Below are positions 43,418 to 54,679 of a DNA stretch of 64,000 bases, one piece after another. The notes under the pieces were generated by a model, which did no database searches, was not told the origin of the DNA, and was given only the letters and a program-made list of their open reading frames with translations. The stretch spans positions 66,592,501-66,656,500 of the forward strand of contig NC_060215.1 of NCBI RefSeq assembly GCF_021130785.1, given 5' to 3'. Every line of letters begins with the position of its first letter. Position 1 is the first letter of the stretch. Both the position numbers and the translations under genes were made by a program. This DNA is from Homalodisca vitripennis. Lineage: Eukaryota; Arthropoda; Insecta; Hemiptera; Cicadellidae.

Positions 43418-45303
43418 TAGAGAGAGAGAGAGAGAGAATTTTCTTTATTCCAAAACATACATTGAGCTACATTAAATGTAAACATCAACTGTACATGAAT
43501 AGCGTCAATAACTATAAAAATCTAAAACTAAAACTAATACTAAAACTTATATTAAAACCAACACTAACATTTACGATTATTTTTTAAGCAGTTTTCTGCT
43601 AATTGTTTGATAATAATTCTCCAATTGAGTATAAAGCTTTATTTGTGAAATTTTGTGAGCTTTTTACTTCACTATCAAACTTTTTGCCATTGTAATGTTT
43701 TATTTCTTTGGGTAAACAGTTAAAACATTTTTTCCCCATATATTCTGTTTTCATTTCATAGAAAGTCAAGTTATGTTTGTCAGTGCTGATTTTATTACGT
43801 GTGTTGTAGTCATGCTTTACTGTTAAAAATTTTGTAGAATTACTTTTAACATATTTAATGACCTCCGTTACATAAAGACTATAAATTGTTGGAATTTTGA
43901 GCTCACTAAACAGGTGTTTTACTGAGTCTCGTCTGTTTAGGTTCAATATTATTCTAACTGCTTTTTTTTTGCATTTTTAGTATCTTGTCAAGATTTTGTT
44001 TGGATGTTGCTCCATAGATACTTATTCCATATGCTAAATGTGAATGAATGAGTGCATAGTAAATTTTTTTTTTAGAGCACTTTGGTCGCATATCTCTGAC
44101 ATACGCCGTAAGGCGTAGATTCCAGATTAAAGTTTATTTAATACATTGTTAACATGTTTATTCCAAGAAAGGTGTTCATCTATGATTAAACCTAAAAATT
44201 TGGTACAATTTTCTTGTGTTATGAGATCATTGCCAATTATAAGTGATGGTTGAATTTTGTGCCGATTTTGTTTTGTCGAGAACGTTATGAAATTGGATTT
44301 TTTTGAATTCAATAACAGATTATGATTTTTTAAGAATTCTTCAATGGCTGCTAGCTCAATATAGGCAGAAATCTCTATCTCTTTGTTCGAATTGCCCGTT
44401 ACTACCATATTAGTGTCATCTGCATATATACACATTTTACTTTGATTAATATTTTTGGTTATCCCTCCAAGATAGCAAATAAAAAGTAGGGGTCCCAATA
44501 TTGAGCCTTGGGGAACGCCATACTTAATTGTTTGCTGGGCTGAGACGACCTTCCTTAAATAAGTGTTGCCCTTGATATTTTCTGTGAACTGTGTTTCCAC
44601 GTATTGTTGCCTATTGTTAAGATAGGAAGTAAACCAATTTAGTTCTTTTTTTACTATTCCTAAATTTTTGAGTTTGTTTAACAACAGCACATGGGATACA
44701 CTGTCAAAGGCACGTGATAAATCAAGGAAAATACCTATAACTTTTTTTCTGGCATCAACTGAATTTATAATATTTTCAATGAATTCTATACTTGCTGTAA
44801 TAGTTGATTTGCCTGGTAAAAACCCATGCTGTTCTTCATCTAATAATTTATTTGATTCTAAAAATTTAAGTAATTGATTGTAAACAATACGTTCAAAGAT
44901 TTTTTAGAAGGAGGGTAGAATCGACACTGGTCTATAACAAGAAACTTCTTTTATATCATCTTTTTTAAAGATTGGGATGACTTTCGATATTTTTAATTTT
45001 GAGGGAAAATGTCCCGAAATAAGAGAAGAGTTAATTAAATGTGTTAAAGGTTTCTTGATGAATTCTACTGAACCTTTAATTACTGTCATTGGAATTTCAT
45101 CTATACCGGCAGAGTACTTATTTTCAAAAGAGAGAACGATCTTTTCTACTTCTTTTTCAGTTACTGGTTTGAAGGAAAATGTATTTTTCATATTGTAATT
45201 GATGATTTGTTGGGCTTGACTAATCTTTTGTGGCTTTATATTTGGTACTATTAATTTGTCAACTATATTTATAAAGAAATCATATTGATATTCAAAGTCA
45301 ATA
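43418..45303 (-). mobile_element. Non-LTR retrotransposon (jockey/CR1-like), 5'-truncated, minus strand
   Basis: Reverse transcriptase and C-terminal pieces read on the minus strand, ending in AATAAA (43444-43449) and a (CT)n tail (43418-43437), again a microsatellite rather than poly(A) tail. The 5' edge is near 45303, within the domain before the reverse transcriptase; no endonuclease remains. It differs from the 0.55-4.35 kb element in sequence and tail, so it is a separate family. Confidence 0.85.
43599..45191 (-). pseudogene. Reverse transcriptase of the second non-LTR element
   Basis: The minus-strand order is: a frame with SAGIDEIPM, FPSKLKISKVIPIFKK and CYRPVSILPSF (45191-44904), closed by a TAG near 44905; the continuing frame with HGFLPGKST-like and DLSRAFDSVSH segments (about 44830-44690); then YGVPQGSILGPLLF and IYADDT (catalytic YADD at 44415-44426), and FLGLIIDEHLSWNKHV. 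A frame change near 44127 leads to the C-terminal domain with NLNRRDSVKHLF and HDYNTRN (43946-43599). Catalytic residues are present, but stops and frame changes make it inactive as written. Confidence 0.85.
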
Positions 45304-45394
45304 CATTTTCATCTTACTACTCAATTTACTACTACCAAAATATGAATGTTTATTTTACTCTCTATCTAGTATTGTATAACCCTAGAGTTATACC

Positions 45395-45462
45395 ACAATT
45401 CTAATACTTAGTTATTAGAGTTAATACAACAATTCTAATACTTAGTTATTAGAGTTAATACA
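45395..45462 (+). repeat. Two-copy tandem repeat, 34-bp unit
   Basis: ACAATTCTAATACTTAGTTA followed by TTAGAGTTAATACA recurs at 34-bp spacing without change. Each unit contains an imperfect inverted pair around CTAATAC/TTATTAG. Confidence 0.8.
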
Positions 45463-45469
45463 ACTATTG

Positions 45470-47135
45470 GTTTATTTCAGTAGAGCAAGACAACAATTAC
45501 ACATTTTTTTCTCTTATATCAAACAAATGACAAGGCAAAAAAATTCTCAAACATGCATGCTCGTATGATTAATTTACAGATTTGCTTTGTAAAATTCGTA
45601 TAAAATGTGTATCATATAAATATAAACATTGTTTACACTTTTATATACAATTCTTCTTAGTTAAAAAATAAGATAAGATATATTACAAGTTTTGTTAGCG
45701 TATTATTTTCTATGCGTTTATTATGTTCTAAAAACATGTTAAAATATCTGGTATATAAAAGGCAGTTTGCTACAAAACAGGCATTCACATGTAAATTGAA
45801 ATATTATTTAAAAACAAAAAACATTTAAGATAGCCAAAAGTTAATATAAAAATATGTATAGTGATATGAGGTTTTATTGATAAATTCGTAATTTTTTAGT
45901 ATTTGTGAAAATTACAATTTTTGAACTATTTTTAGTTGCTATTTAATAAAATACACAATATTGCAACAGGAAGATGAACAATTTGCACAGTAATCATAAC
46001 CAACATAATCAAGTATTTGTTTAAAGACAATTACTCTTTCTGCTGCTTATGTGATGAAATCAAAGGAACAGCTAGAAACATTGTAAATCAGAAACTAGTT
46101 TCAGGTAGCAATATTCAGACTTTCAATCATGAAGTATACCCATATGCTTTATATGGACGATAATTTTAATTTCTCTGTGGCTGTAAAAACCATATGATTT
46201 TTATCAGTGAATATGTATCAACTATATAAGGTTAGTTGCACTTGAAAAGTGATCGATAAAAAGGGATGGTTAATTTTGAGTCTCCACATAATTGAATGAA
46301 TGCATATCCTTTATTCCAGTAGGTATATGTATGCATATATATATATTTCACATCTTTTTTCAATTAACTAACCTTAATTATATGTAAAGCAGCTTATATA
46401 TAGAAGAAAAAATGTAATGAATAATACAATAAAATATAATACTGATATAATCAGTTGATAGCTAAAGAAGCTTACATGTTATCACTAGATAAGCGGTTAT
46501 TTTTAGAAAATCTATAAGCTATTCCAATTATAACCATATTTTCTATAAAATTCTGTTCAAAATTAAAAAAGTGTTTTAAATCCTACTTACTGATATAAAA
46601 CATTTTTAATTTGCAAAAATCAAAGTAGATTTAATTCAATATAAAAAATAGTGCGTAATCAGACAAGTACATGTTTTAAGAGTTATGGGTAAAAAAATCT
46701 CTTTAAAATAGGGGAAATGTCTGAGAACTCATTTAAACTTATCATGTACAAACTAAAATTCATGTTAAATATGCTGACCCAAGACTGGAACAGGACAGCA
46801 GCAATGTCTTAGGGCAGAGGATGTGCAAGCAGATATGTGATGAATAGATGGAGTGATTCAAATATTATTTTCACTCTAATACTACCACTAATTTTGACAA
46901 CGGGATAAAGTATTTTTCAGTACTGCTGAATTAAGACTACTGTTGCACTTTTCTAGCTATAACTTCTAAATTTATACAGAGTGTTACACATAAAGTGACA
47001 AATTAATCAGATATAATATATGAGGATCAGTCAATATAAACTAAAATTTTTTACATCCATTTCTTACTCACAGAACTCACAAAACTTTAATTTTTAATCA
47101 TCTTTCATATATATTTACTTTTTGTCCTTCATTTT
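45470..47135. other. AT-rich stretch without recognised features
   Basis: No coding on either strand. The right end carries a long pyrimidine tract belonging to the acceptor at 47139-47140. Confidence 0.4.
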
Positions 47136-47140
47136 GGTAG

Positions 47141-47333
47141 CTTGAAATTGATTAAGTCGTTAATCAACAGCCCAAGCATTTCTCAACTTGACCGTTTATG
47201 TCTCCCTCCCACCTTTGCACCTAAAGGGAAACATTATAAAATTTCGAAAAGATGTTTTAATAATCGTTTTCTAAAAGACAACCCAAGTTGCACTGGAGAT
47301 TGCATGGAATGCTTTGCAAATGAACTTTTTTAA
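47141..47333 (+). CDS. Candidate terminal exon, short Cys-containing protein end
   Basis: A strong polypyrimidine acceptor (TTTTTGTCCTTCATTTTGGTAG) is followed by an open frame (entered one base into the exon; an in-frame Met occurs at 47142) that closes with TAA at 47331. The 63-residue sequence is varied and hydrophilic, with KGKHYKISKRCFNNRFLK and a Cys cluster near the end (PSCTGDCMECFANELF). No clear AATAAA follows within 100 bases, so the gene end is uncertain. Family not recognised; chance frame remains possible. Confidence 0.35.
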
Positions 47334-48400
47334 GACTGTAACCATAGCAACTTTATATATATGTTTTAATTAGTTACTACAAACTTCTTCCACAAACTGC
47401 CCAATGTAAGTATCTTCTGTATGATTATGTGGAATAAGTTTACAAGTACAAAACGTGATATCTAACTTTTACTTTCTTGATAAAATCTATATAGTTATAA
47501 CGACTTCGGTTGTAGGTATTAATATTCCAGAATACTAATATTTAAATTATCAATGAGACATCCAAGACGATATAAAATATTTTTTTATTAGTAAGCTCCG
47601 AGTGAATATTCAGTACTACAATTTATTACTAAATTGTCAACTATTAAATATTATCTGGTTTGTCTAAAATAAAGTCACAGATTTAAATAAAAACAATGGA
47701 TTTATTTTAAACTGGCAAATTAACAAGATCAACGTTTCAGAATTTTTCATCACTCTTATTTTCCACAAAGAATTGACAAACCGTTTAGTAAATTTAAAAG
47801 TTCCTTTGGCAAGAAATAAAAATATTAATCAAATATATCAAACTAAAAATCAGAGCTCTCTTCTAAAATAAAATAGTAAAGTTTTAAAATAAAAATCTAA
47901 TACCACTTGGAAATAACTAAAATAAAAATGTTCACTTCTAAGTACACTCACAATTCAAAAAATAAAAATGTAAACTTCTCTTTACACTAGTTGTACCTTA
48001 ACTTTCAAGTCTCTGCAATTCAGATTACAACTCTCTCACAATTATTAATGTTCAATTAATTTCCAATTAATAATTCACAATAAAACAGTTCCAGTTAAAT
48101 ATTAATAAATTACTAAATTTCAATTAAAGTTATTAACAAAGTTCAATTTTAATTCACCTTTCTTGCAAGATTGAACCAACTGTAACTTGTATGATTCTAT
48201 TATGCTCTATTGTTCATTGAGAATTAATTATGCAGATTGCTCTGTAGTTTCTATGAATTTAATTATTTCCTATAAAAAAGACAACAAAATTAATTTAATA
48301 TCAGATCTGGAAGACAATTTCAATAAACGTACAATAAATTTGGTGCTTACCTCAAAATCTCTCGTGGAAAAAATTAAGAAACACGGCGCACTGTAATCAA
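47334..48400. other. AT-rich stretch, possibly the transcribed side of the 48.45 kb promoter
   Basis: Many A-rich repeats of the type AAATAAAAAT at 47680-47990. No coding. Confidence 0.35.
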
Positions 48401-48450
48401 CTTAACTCACGAAAATGACCAAAAGAAGGGCGAAAATTATGAGATGGCGC

Positions 48451-48507
48451 TTATATACTTCCCTTTCCCATCAACTTTGCAGGACATCCGCGGTGTTCTC
48501 TCATTGG
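48451..48507 (-). promoter_or_regulatory. Candidate promoter: CCAAT and TATA boxes on the minus strand
   Basis: On the minus strand, CCAAT (48507-48503) is followed about 45 bases later by TATATAA (48457-48451) and then GCGCCATC. The segment 48440-48650 is GC-richer than its surroundings. It could be a host promoter or the U3 region of an LTR; no second copy of the sequence is seen in the window. Confidence 0.35.
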
Positions 48508-48699
48508 TCCAGCTGTATCAAACAAGGAGAACAATAGTCGCAACAAGACAAGTTCTGATCAATTTAAGGCAGTCAACCTGCCTTCCTAACAATTTAAAAA
48601 TACCAGTACTAACTTGCCAAAGGATTACATGTTCGTTTTTACCCTGACTTTTCACAATCTAATCTAAAATTAAATCCCAGTCCCAAGTCTAGTTGACAT

Positions 48700-51600
48700 A
48701 AGAACTAAATGTTAATAAAAATATAAATTTTGTTCTTAGTATTTGTGTTCAAAAAGTAACGGGAATTATTTTTAAGTTTAAATTTAAGTCACGGGTTTGG
48801 AGAGTCCAATCGTCAAGGTATTTTTTTTTTGTTGGGACTCTTGCTCCTGTATTATAATAAAATTTTCAGCTGTATTCATTGTTTATCAGTGGCAGCTGCT
48901 AAAGTTAGTCCTAAAGTGTCATCTTAAAAAAACTTTATCAGATTAATCGGTCAAACCAATTGTAAACATCGAGAACAAAAAATCGTTAAAACAAAAACTC
49001 ACATTTCTTCTTAGTCTTTTAAATTATTATTCCAGTACATCAAAGCTAGTAATTGATTACTTGATTTCGATTTAGTATGTGGCAGCCTAAGTAGTGTGAC
49101 TCAGTTTAAATTCTATCAGACTTGTCTTTTAGATAATATAATACTTTAAATTTACATAATTAGTCACATGAACCGCATATATATTATCATTAGGTAACAC
49201 GAGCATAACGTACTATATTTCTGTGTGATGCAGATCTATACCTAGTTTTATGCATATTTTTTATACGAGCCTATTTGGTTAAGTCTTAATCTGAGGGTGA
49301 TAATCAAGTCAACGATGGTGTGCTCTCGACTAGCGTACTTCATCTTTCTACAGTTAGTACCTCATTCTATCCCTACTAGGTTCTGCAAATAAGGTGGCGC
49401 CCTTAAAAATAGCAACTCATGTTCATTCTCCAGATTTCATCGACCCCGTCCTTCACTGCTGAGCTGATCGATCACTTTAGTTCCCTACGGGAGGTAGCAA
49501 GGAAGGCAACCCTGCCTACCTTAGGGAAACAAGCCTGCCAGTTATGAGAAAGAGCAAAGTTCTAAACGAACTATATCAGGTCCAAACAAATAAATATTTT
49601 CAAAGACTGTTCAAAGAAATATTTTATCCGTAGTTCTGTTATATGTTTTATACAATGTATGCGCCTGTAAACGGTTGAAACCTAAGTATATTGTGGGTAA
49701 TTTTTAAGTTTCTGTCTAGTTCTGTATATTTGAAGAAGTTAAGGATATTTTTTACATTTGTATCAAGTGGGAAAATGGAATATGCCAGTTTCGACCCTGA
49801 GTAGTGCGCGGGCGCGGTGCGGTGCGGTGACCAGGGCCAGACGCCGCAGCAGGAGCAGGCAGGATACTATTGTAGCGTATAAGTGCCCTGATCGTTATGC
49901 TTGAAAACTGAACGCCCTGCCATTGTCTGATACGACACACCCGTTGCCACTTACTTTACTGTATACACTCACCCGTAACATAGCTTACCTCCTTTATATC
50001 GGTCTGAATACAGGGACATGTTTATGTGCTTTTTGATTTTTGATGTAGTTTTAAATTCTAATAGTGAAATTATAACAAAAATGGCTCATGTTGATCGTTT
50101 ACAGTGATTTTCACTGTGTACAGTAGATTCGAGTCGAGACAACAACTAGAGTATCGACCAACAAAACGTAACCCACTGCCGAGTAGTTGGATATAAGCTG
50201 CGGAAGTAGTATCTACAAGTAATGTCTCGGATGTTCTCTACGTCTATTTTTCCCGCAACAATTCAAAACTCTCAAGTGTTGAAATTGGGCAGAAATGTTT
50301 ATAATATTTTAATATGACCTAACTAACTAGCTAATTAATAACATAAAAATAAACGTTTGAAAATGTTTATAGATCCATGTTTGGAATAATGTAATTTTCG
50401 GCTCTGTTTTTAATAAATGGTTTTTATTGACCCAGCTTTTGCCCTTCACTACGCACGGGAAATAACAGAACTCCCTCCTTGCTGTATTATCTGTTTCTCT
50501 CAAACATTCCATATCGACCAATTATTGTGAACAGGTAAAAACAATTTTCTTATTTTCCAACCAAAAAGGAATTTAAATTAATGTGACCTCCTACAATTTG
50601 TTTATTTTAAGCTTCAGGAGTAAACGCACCTTTACCAACGACGCAAACAACGTTATACGAAATAAGAAATCTGTTTTGACGTCAACAACGGAAGAGACGT
50701 TTTGTCTGTGTCAGTTTTGTTGTAAACTGTGCTATTTAACACCGTTATTAAACAGTAATAAAATAATGTGTAAAACTAGTAGGTACTCGCAAATCCATCT
50801 TCGGATACTTTCAATTACAAATTTTCCATATTTGGTATGCAGAGTGACAGAATACCTTGAATAATTTTGGTTTATTTATTGCTTTTTCCATATGTAATAC
50901 GGTAACTCCTCTCCCCTCCCTAAACGAATGGTTTTTTATTTTATTATTTTTTAAATAAATCCTTTTACGGTAAGAAGTGTCGCACAAATAACGACACCCT
51001 AATGATTTGTCCAATGTTTTTGTCATCGTTAGTAGAGAAGACAAGTACAATTCTTATGTAAAGGACAATAGTGTTCTTTTTCCTTGATATTTGTCGTGGT
51101 TTGTTCATCTGACCGCAGTGTGGATTTGGGTCTTCCGTTATCACTTTTGTTTAGCACTTAATGTATTTTTAGTATCAATAATGCAACTATACTAAATACC
51201 GATATCTCTGTACTTAGTCATGTACATCTGAAATAGAACGTTTCCTGCAGTACACAGAGAATTCCACCCACCGCCAGCCTATATAAAACAACATATTATT
51301 TTAAACCCTAGATTTTAAAACTAGAAATAATGCACGAATACATATTACACAGGAAAGCAAGGTTAAGCTACGGTTGAAGAACAAATTACGCGCTCTTCCT
51401 CTGCCACCAGATGCAGTCGTATTACGGGACAAGAGTAGTATCTCTATACCTGAGTATGTTGTCAGCTGTAAGGAAATTACGCTGTGATGATTTCCATTCT
51501 TTGTGGTAGGAAAATAGTCGTGCGACTTAGTTTCACTCTCTTTCATAAAAATTATGATAAAATTAGAATATATAAATTGCCGTATTAATACTGCGTGTTT

Positions 51601-52355
51601 GTGTATCTAGCACGTATTATAACTCCACCACTAATATTTGAACGTCATCATAAAAGAATTCTTTTCGTGGATTGAGATTACCTTTTGACACATTCGTTGT
51701 TTGGGAAAGTCATTCCATGCCACATAATTCTGTACAATTACATATTTTCACGACTAACAAAATTTCGTAAATATTTTTAAGCTTTAATTTTTAAATTAAA
51801 AATACAACTATACTATTTTCAATAGTTCTGATTTAAGAATGTTAATAATAATAATATTCTGTTACATTTTTATAGTTACACATTTTTGGAACGTCAGGTT
51901 TTTAAAGTTTCAGTAAAATGGTGATGTTGCACTGTTGGAAATAATAAATAATGTTACATTATTTTAAAAACAAGTGAATAGCATTAAAGTCATTTCGTCG
52001 GCTATTAGAATCGCCAAGAAATTGGATTAAATACACTTGTGACGTTCTCCAATCCAACAGCCAAATGATAAATTGAGTTTTAATTTGTTTTATTTTTCTG
52101 GTAAACTAGGAGTATCTTTACCCAGATAGGTGATTACTATATATTTTTAATACGAAAACTTGATCGTTTTCTAAAAACAAGTGGGCCTAGTTCTAAAGAT
52201 GTCATTAGTCTAAATATTTATACAAAGAATAGTTTTTTTTAGATATTTGGAGAAAATCTGCAAAGTCAGGATGCATTGCCCCTAAAGCTTCACTCAGACA
52301 AGAATTCATTTTTTTTATTTACTCGTACAGTTTCCGGGTGTATTTTCGTACAAAC
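48700..52355. other. No recognised genes
   Basis: A short very GC-rich patch (49805-49860, GCGCGGGCGCGGTGCGGTGC type) is the only notable feature. Short frames elsewhere have no domain signal. Confidence 0.35.
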
Positions 52356-52357
52356 TA

Positions 52358-52384
52358 ATATATATATATATATATATATATATG

Positions 52385-52410
<26 letters not shown>
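52358..52410. repeat. (TA)n microsatellite, one interruption
   Basis: TA units interrupted once by TATGATA near 52383. Confidence 0.95.
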
Positions 52411-52416
<6 letters not shown>

Positions 52417-53843
52417 TATGGAGAACTGTACTCGCCAAATCACGAATTCTAAGCGAACTCTTCGTATTGCGCTAATTAAGATTCTAAATTCTTACGGAAT
52501 CTGTTTCTATTTATAATCTTACGTAACGTACTGGAAAGCCTTCCCTAGACCTATCCAGTCCGTGATATTGTTGTACGTTGGCTCACATTCGTGGAGAAGA
52601 TGCTCTCGGAGATTTGATGAGTAAGTGGGCAGTTCCTTGTTTACTGCCATATTGAGTAATGGAGTGTTGATGAGACGTCCTCTTGTCTACTGTGTCGTTG
52701 GATTCCTTTGTTGAAGCACAAAGCCGTAGTTGGGTGTGATAACTTTGTTCGTGAAATATCACATGCAACCATACTGTAGTGGCGTAACTTAATTACGCGT
52801 TAATTTGTTTTGTGATTCAAACTAGACCTAGTTATAGAGTCATATTTAATACTTGAAAGCTGGTACTTCGATGTCTTAGCGGAATCCATATGATCGTGGG
52901 ATATTAATTTAGAATCAAAATTATTTTTTCTTTCCGAGACAATGTTTTATTACTTGTAAATTGTTTTTGAACGTTTAATAACTGTAATATACTGGCAAAA
53001 TATTGTCTCTCATAAACTCCTAATTTAAGAGTCTTTTATTTTAACGTAATTGACATATTGGTAGTCACGAGGACAACGTTCTTACAGTTTAAATTTATGG
53101 GAATCTTTCTTTTTAGTTTTATTTTGTGATTTGAGTTGGTCGGTTTACTTTTTGTCTATGTCAGTCAGTAATGAACTGTGAAATTTCGTACATAAATTAT
53201 TGCTTCAACGTAGGATATAAACATATAAAAAGTAATGTAATATTTAGAAACGATGACATTTCGCAGTATAGCTCTCCTGTGCCCTCTCTGACAGTTCACT
53301 CACTGTAGCTTCAACTGTCAATAGTACATCCTTGATAGTTTCTTGTCAGAGTTAATCAAATCCTTTTTATTCAAAACGAAATCTCACGTCATACAACTAT
53401 GTAATGATTCACGTGGACGATTGAATTGCACGGTAATAAGGAACAATCAGATATTCTGTTACCAGATATTTTTCCCTTAAAAATACGAATATACTTTACA
53501 ACGTTTCGTAAAACAGCAAGTAGTGCCATCGATTTTGTTCTGTTTCACTAGTTATTACAGGTAGAATATATTGCAATGTGACTTTTTGATTATAAAATAC
53601 AATGACTAATATTGAACTTAGCGCAATACAGTATTTAAATAATCACTGTCACAAATGTATTGGAAATTAATGCGCCTTACGCACGTGAGAGCAAATCTTC
53701 ACGAATTGAGCGTTCACATCATATTTAGTTATTTCATATTTAGTTTCGTTACAAAAAAAGACTTATTATAAAAAATCTGAAAGATTAGAACTATTGCGCC
53801 TGCAATAACTGAGGTCGGCTCTGAGAACGGCTATGTTGTGCAG

Positions 53844-53870
53844 ATGGCGTAGTCGGCGTACAGGCGCAGC
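53844..53870 (+). repeat. 27-bp motif, copy 1
   Basis: ATGGCGTAGTCGGCGTACAG plus GCGCAGC; matches 54650-54676 at 24 of 27 positions, in otherwise dissimilar AT-rich flanks. Confidence 0.6.
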
Positions 53871-54649
53871 TACAAAATGTGAAAATAATGTATGCTTTTC
53901 TTTGTTACGGGACCAAACAGTTATATTTTTCGTCACAGTGTGTGAAATTATTTTTAATTGCGTTTGGTATTGTTAGTAAAGCTAAAAGAATGTAAATTGT
54001 TAATAATAGAGTAAATCTTTCCTCGAAACCTCTAAGAAATTTTGTGTGTTAACATTTGTACTACTTTGAAAAGTTCTTAACCATAATTTTAAGTCTAAAT
54101 CGGAGAATATGTCACTTCACTTTGTTAGTGCAAAAACAAAATCATACGACATTGTGAAAACACACATGAAGACACAAGTTAAAATTTGAATTAACGTTTA
54201 AATGATAATACATTTACTTTAACAGTATTTATTATTGTTATGAACTACATATTACTTTTTATTATGTATCATATTGTGAGTTGGCCACAAGCTCACCTTA
54301 ATGTACTGTTATTATTAACTATATACAAATTCTGTACAGTTAAGTAGAAATCGAAAATATACAACAGGAATTTCCTTGTATGGTTTAACGATCTGCAGGT
54401 AAGAACTGTTGCGGAATATTATTACTGCTATTTTAATGTTTTAAATCCATTGTTTTTTTGACAAATGTAGCACTAATACTATTATATATTAAATTATACC
54501 AAATAGTAGTATACTTTTAGAATTGATTTGGTTGGCAATATAATATCAGTCAAAAATAATATGTATAATGTGTCTTTCGGATTAATATGTATTACATGAA
54601 CAATTCTTGAAATGTTTTAATATTTTACGTGATAGTTTATATTTTGCAT

Positions 54650-54676
54650 ATGGCGCAGTCGGCTTACAGGCGCATC
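54650..54676 (+). repeat. 27-bp motif, copy 2
   Basis: ATGGCGCAGTCGGCTTACAG plus GCGCATC. Its TGGCGCAGTCGG core equals the primer-binding site of 17.6-type gypsy elements (serine tRNA), preceded by TTGCATA, but no LTR could be traced. Confidence 0.6.
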
Positions 54677-54679
54677 CAG

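Noticed and set aside
49752..49940. GC-rich patch with a Pro/Ala/Arg-rich frame as a gene
   Set aside because: The frame is a product of the GC-rich repeat-like sequence; no start context or splice sites. A small CpG-rich patch is the most that can be said.
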